Below are positions 62,275 to 64,000 of a DNA stretch of 64,000 nucleotides, piece after piece; position 1 is the first letter of the stretch, and every line of letters starts with the position of its first letter. Origin of the DNA: Colletes latitarsis (lineage: Eukaryota > Arthropoda > Insecta > Hymenoptera > Colletidae); NCBI RefSeq assembly GCF_051014445.1, contig NW_027488368.1, positions 9,424,001 through 9,488,000 of the forward strand, read 5' to 3'. The position numbers and the translations under genes are program-made. The notes beneath the pieces are model-generated. The model was not told where the DNA came from, made no database searches, and was given only the letters and a program-made list of their open reading frames with translations.

Positions 62275-64000
62275 GATTAATATTTTAGAGGATAACGCCG
62301 GTTATGTCTGGGTTAGTTCTGGTATTTCCAACCATCTGGCTCATACTTTCGCGTTTTTCGCATACTTGTTGGCTAGATCTTGGGTTTTTGTGCATTGGAA
62401 CCCGTCGTAACTTGGTTCCACACCGAACCAGTCAATTAAACCTGGTTCGATTAATATTTTTGAGGATAACGCCGGTTATGTCTTGGTTAAACCCGGTATT
62501 TGGAATCATCTGGCTCATACTTTCGCGTTTTTCACATACTTGTTGGCTAGATCCTGGGCTTTTTGTGGTTTGGATCACCTGCTATTGCGGTACCACACCG
62601 AAGCAGTCAATTAAACCTGGTTGCGATTAATGTTTTCGAGGGTAACGCCGGTTATGTCTGGGTTAGGTCTGGTATTTGCAATGATCTGGCTCATACTTTC
62701 GCGTTTTTCGCATACTTGTTGGCAAGATCCTGGGCTTTTTCTGGTTTGGATCACGTACTATTGCGGTACCACACCGAAGCATTCAATGAAACCTGGTTGC
62801 GATTAATGTTTTCGAGGATAACGCCGGTTACGTCTGGGTTAGGTCTGGTATTTGCAACCATCTGGCTCATACTTTCGCATTTTTGGCATACTTGTTGGCC
62901 AGTTCTTGGCCTTTTTCTGGTTTGGATCACGTAGTAATGCGGTACCACACCGAAACAGTCAATTAAACCTGGCTGCGATTAATATTTTAGAGGATAACGC
63001 CGCTTATGTCTCGGTTAGGTCTGGGATTTGCCCTCATCTGGCTCGTACTTTCGCATTTTTCGCATACTTGTTGGCCAGATCCTGGGCTTTTTCTGGTTTG
63101 GATCACGTTGTAATGTGGTACCACACTGAAACAGTCAATAAAAGCTGGTTGCGATTAGTATTTTAGAGGATATCGCTGGTTGTGTCTGGGTTAGTTACGG
63201 TACATGCAATCATCTGGCTCATACTTTCGCGTTTTTCGCATAGTTGTTGGCCAGATCCAGCGTTTTTTCTGGATTGGATCCCGTAGTAATGCGGTACCAC
63301 ACCGAAACAGTCAATTAAACCTGGCTGCGATTAATTTTTTGGAGGATAACGCCGCTTATGTCTCGGTTAGGTCTGGGATTTGCCCTCATCTGGCTCTTAC
63401 TTCCGCATTTTCGCATACTTGTTGCCCAGATCCTGGGCTTTTTCTGGTTTGGATCCCGTAGTAATGTGGTTCCACACCGAACAGTCAATAAAAGCTGGTT
63501 CCGATTAGTATTTTAGAGGTTAACGCCGGGTATGTTTCGGTTAGGTCTCGGATTTGCCGTCATCTGGCTCGTACTTCCGCGTTTTTCGCATACTTCTTGG
63601 CCAGGTCCTGGGTTTTTTTCTGGTTTGGATCTCGTAGTAATTAGGTTCCACACCGAAACAGTCAATTAAACCTGGTTGCGATTAATATTTTAGAGGATAA
63701 CGCCGGTTATGTCTGGGTTTGGTCTGGTATTTGCCCTCATCTGGCTCGTACTTTCGCATTTTTCGCATACTTGTTGGCCAGATCCTGGCGTTTTTCTGGT
63801 TTGCATCCCGTAGAAATGTGGTACCACACGGAAACAGTCAATAAAAGCTGGTTCCGATTAGCATTTCCGACGATAACCCTGGTTATGTCTGGGTTAGTTC
63901 TGGGATTTGCAATCATCTGGCTCATACCTTCGCGTTTTTCGCATACTTGCTGGCCAGATCCTGCGTTTTTTCTGAATTGGATCACGTAGTAATGTGGTTC
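62275..64000 (+). repeat. 1,757-bp HOR, copy 2 (cut by the window end)
   Basis: Reading the two copies line by line I saw no base difference over the 1,726 bp present. The window ends 31 bp before this unit would be complete, so the HOR may continue to the right. This is the youngest-looking duplication in the window. Confidence 0.95.

Larger units (their letters stand above)
1..64000 (+). repeat. Satellite DNA array, 176-bp monomer, head-to-tail
   Basis: The same landmarks recur every 176 bp throughout: GTTGGCCAGATCCTGG, GGTACCACACCGAAACAG, GATTAATATTTTAGAGG, TCATCTGGCTCGTAC and TTCGCATTTTTCGCATAC. From the landmark at 77 to the one at 63949 there are 364 monomers and a net shortfall of 192 bp. 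All run in one direction; I saw no inverted monomer and no foreign insertion. The consensus is about 45% GC, T-rich on this strand, with about 10 CpG per monomer. Tandem satellites of 150-190 bp are known at centromeres and in heterochromatin of many plants and animals; assignment to a centromere here is inference. The family is not one I recognise. No coding gene is supported anywhere: open frames shift at every unit and mostly begin at TTG. Confidence 0.98.

Noticed and set aside
1..64000. CRISPR array
   Set aside because: There are no short identical repeats separated by unique spacers; the whole unit is repeated and variable throughout.
1..64000. Transposon, LTR or integrated element producing the repeats
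   Set aside because: I saw no terminal repeats, target-site duplications, integrase or transposase reading frame, or poly-A tail; periodicity is unbroken at every point inspected.
1..64000. tRNA, 5S rRNA or snRNA gene clusters as the origin of the repeat
   Set aside because: I could not find tRNA-like A and B boxes in correct spacing, a 5S internal control region, or terminal T-run terminators in a consistent place; a tRNA-derived ancestry cannot be wholly excluded without a covariance-model search.
1..64000. Telomeric or subtelomeric simple repeats
   Set aside because: No TTAGGG- or TTTAGGG-type runs; GGTTAGG occurs once in many monomers but is isolated, not tandem.
40288..64000. Assembly duplication as the sole explanation of near-identical blocks
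   Set aside because: It cannot be excluded for the 1,757-bp and 6,153-bp copies from sequence alone. However, copy-specific bases (such as 44381 against 50534), a truncated third copy and a replaced monomer argue for real, separately evolving units.

Overview
The whole 64-kb window is one uninterrupted satellite-DNA array. A monomer of 176 bp is repeated head-to-tail, always in the same orientation, from the first base to the last. Counting from a fixed landmark (the GTTGGCC-type motif, at 77 and again at 63949), I place 364 complete monomers between partial ones at each edge, with a net loss of only 192 bp against 364 x 176. I see no gene, RNA gene, transposon, CRISPR array, spacer or unique-sequence island. 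The many 60-160-codon open frames are by-products of repeating a T-rich 176-bp unit. They mostly start at TTG, change frame at every monomer because 176 is not a multiple of 3, and look alike only because the DNA repeats.

This kind of array is typical of (peri)centromeric or other constitutive heterochromatin in a eukaryote. A 176-bp unit is in the nucleosome-scale range common to centromeric satellites of plants and animals. I do not recognise the family and cannot name the organism. Nothing suggests a bacterium, virus or plasmid. The consensus monomer is about 45% GC, is strongly T-rich on the + strand (about 60 T to 36 A), and holds about 10 CpG, so CpG is not depleted.

The array is a mosaic of higher-order repeats (HORs), found from exact recurrence distances. 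From left to right: a 6-monomer 1,051-bp HOR (301-2402); irregular monomers with short 352/703-bp duplications (to ~7.7 kb); a 704/1,408/1,584/1,936/2,288-bp mosaic (~7.3-11.3 kb); divergent singletons (11.2-13.8 kb); 1,752-bp and 3,326-bp HORs (13.8-22.4 kb); a 14-monomer 2,447-bp HOR (25.4-30.9 kb); dimeric and 2.1-2.6-kb duplications (31-38 kb); a 35-monomer 6,153-bp HOR in two full copies plus a truncated third (40.3-56.0 kb); a mosaic of related pieces (56-60.5 kb); and a 10-monomer 1,757-bp HOR, apparently identical in its two copies, running off the right edge (60.5-64 kb).

The biological content is therefore the record of array turnover: unequal exchange, conversion-like monomer replacement and long-range transfer. 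Copies look oldest on the left and youngest on the right. Each monomer carries short dyad symmetries (a 12-bp palindrome at a GGTACC site, and a 6-bp-arm inverted repeat) that could matter for chromatin. I found no undescribed coding system.
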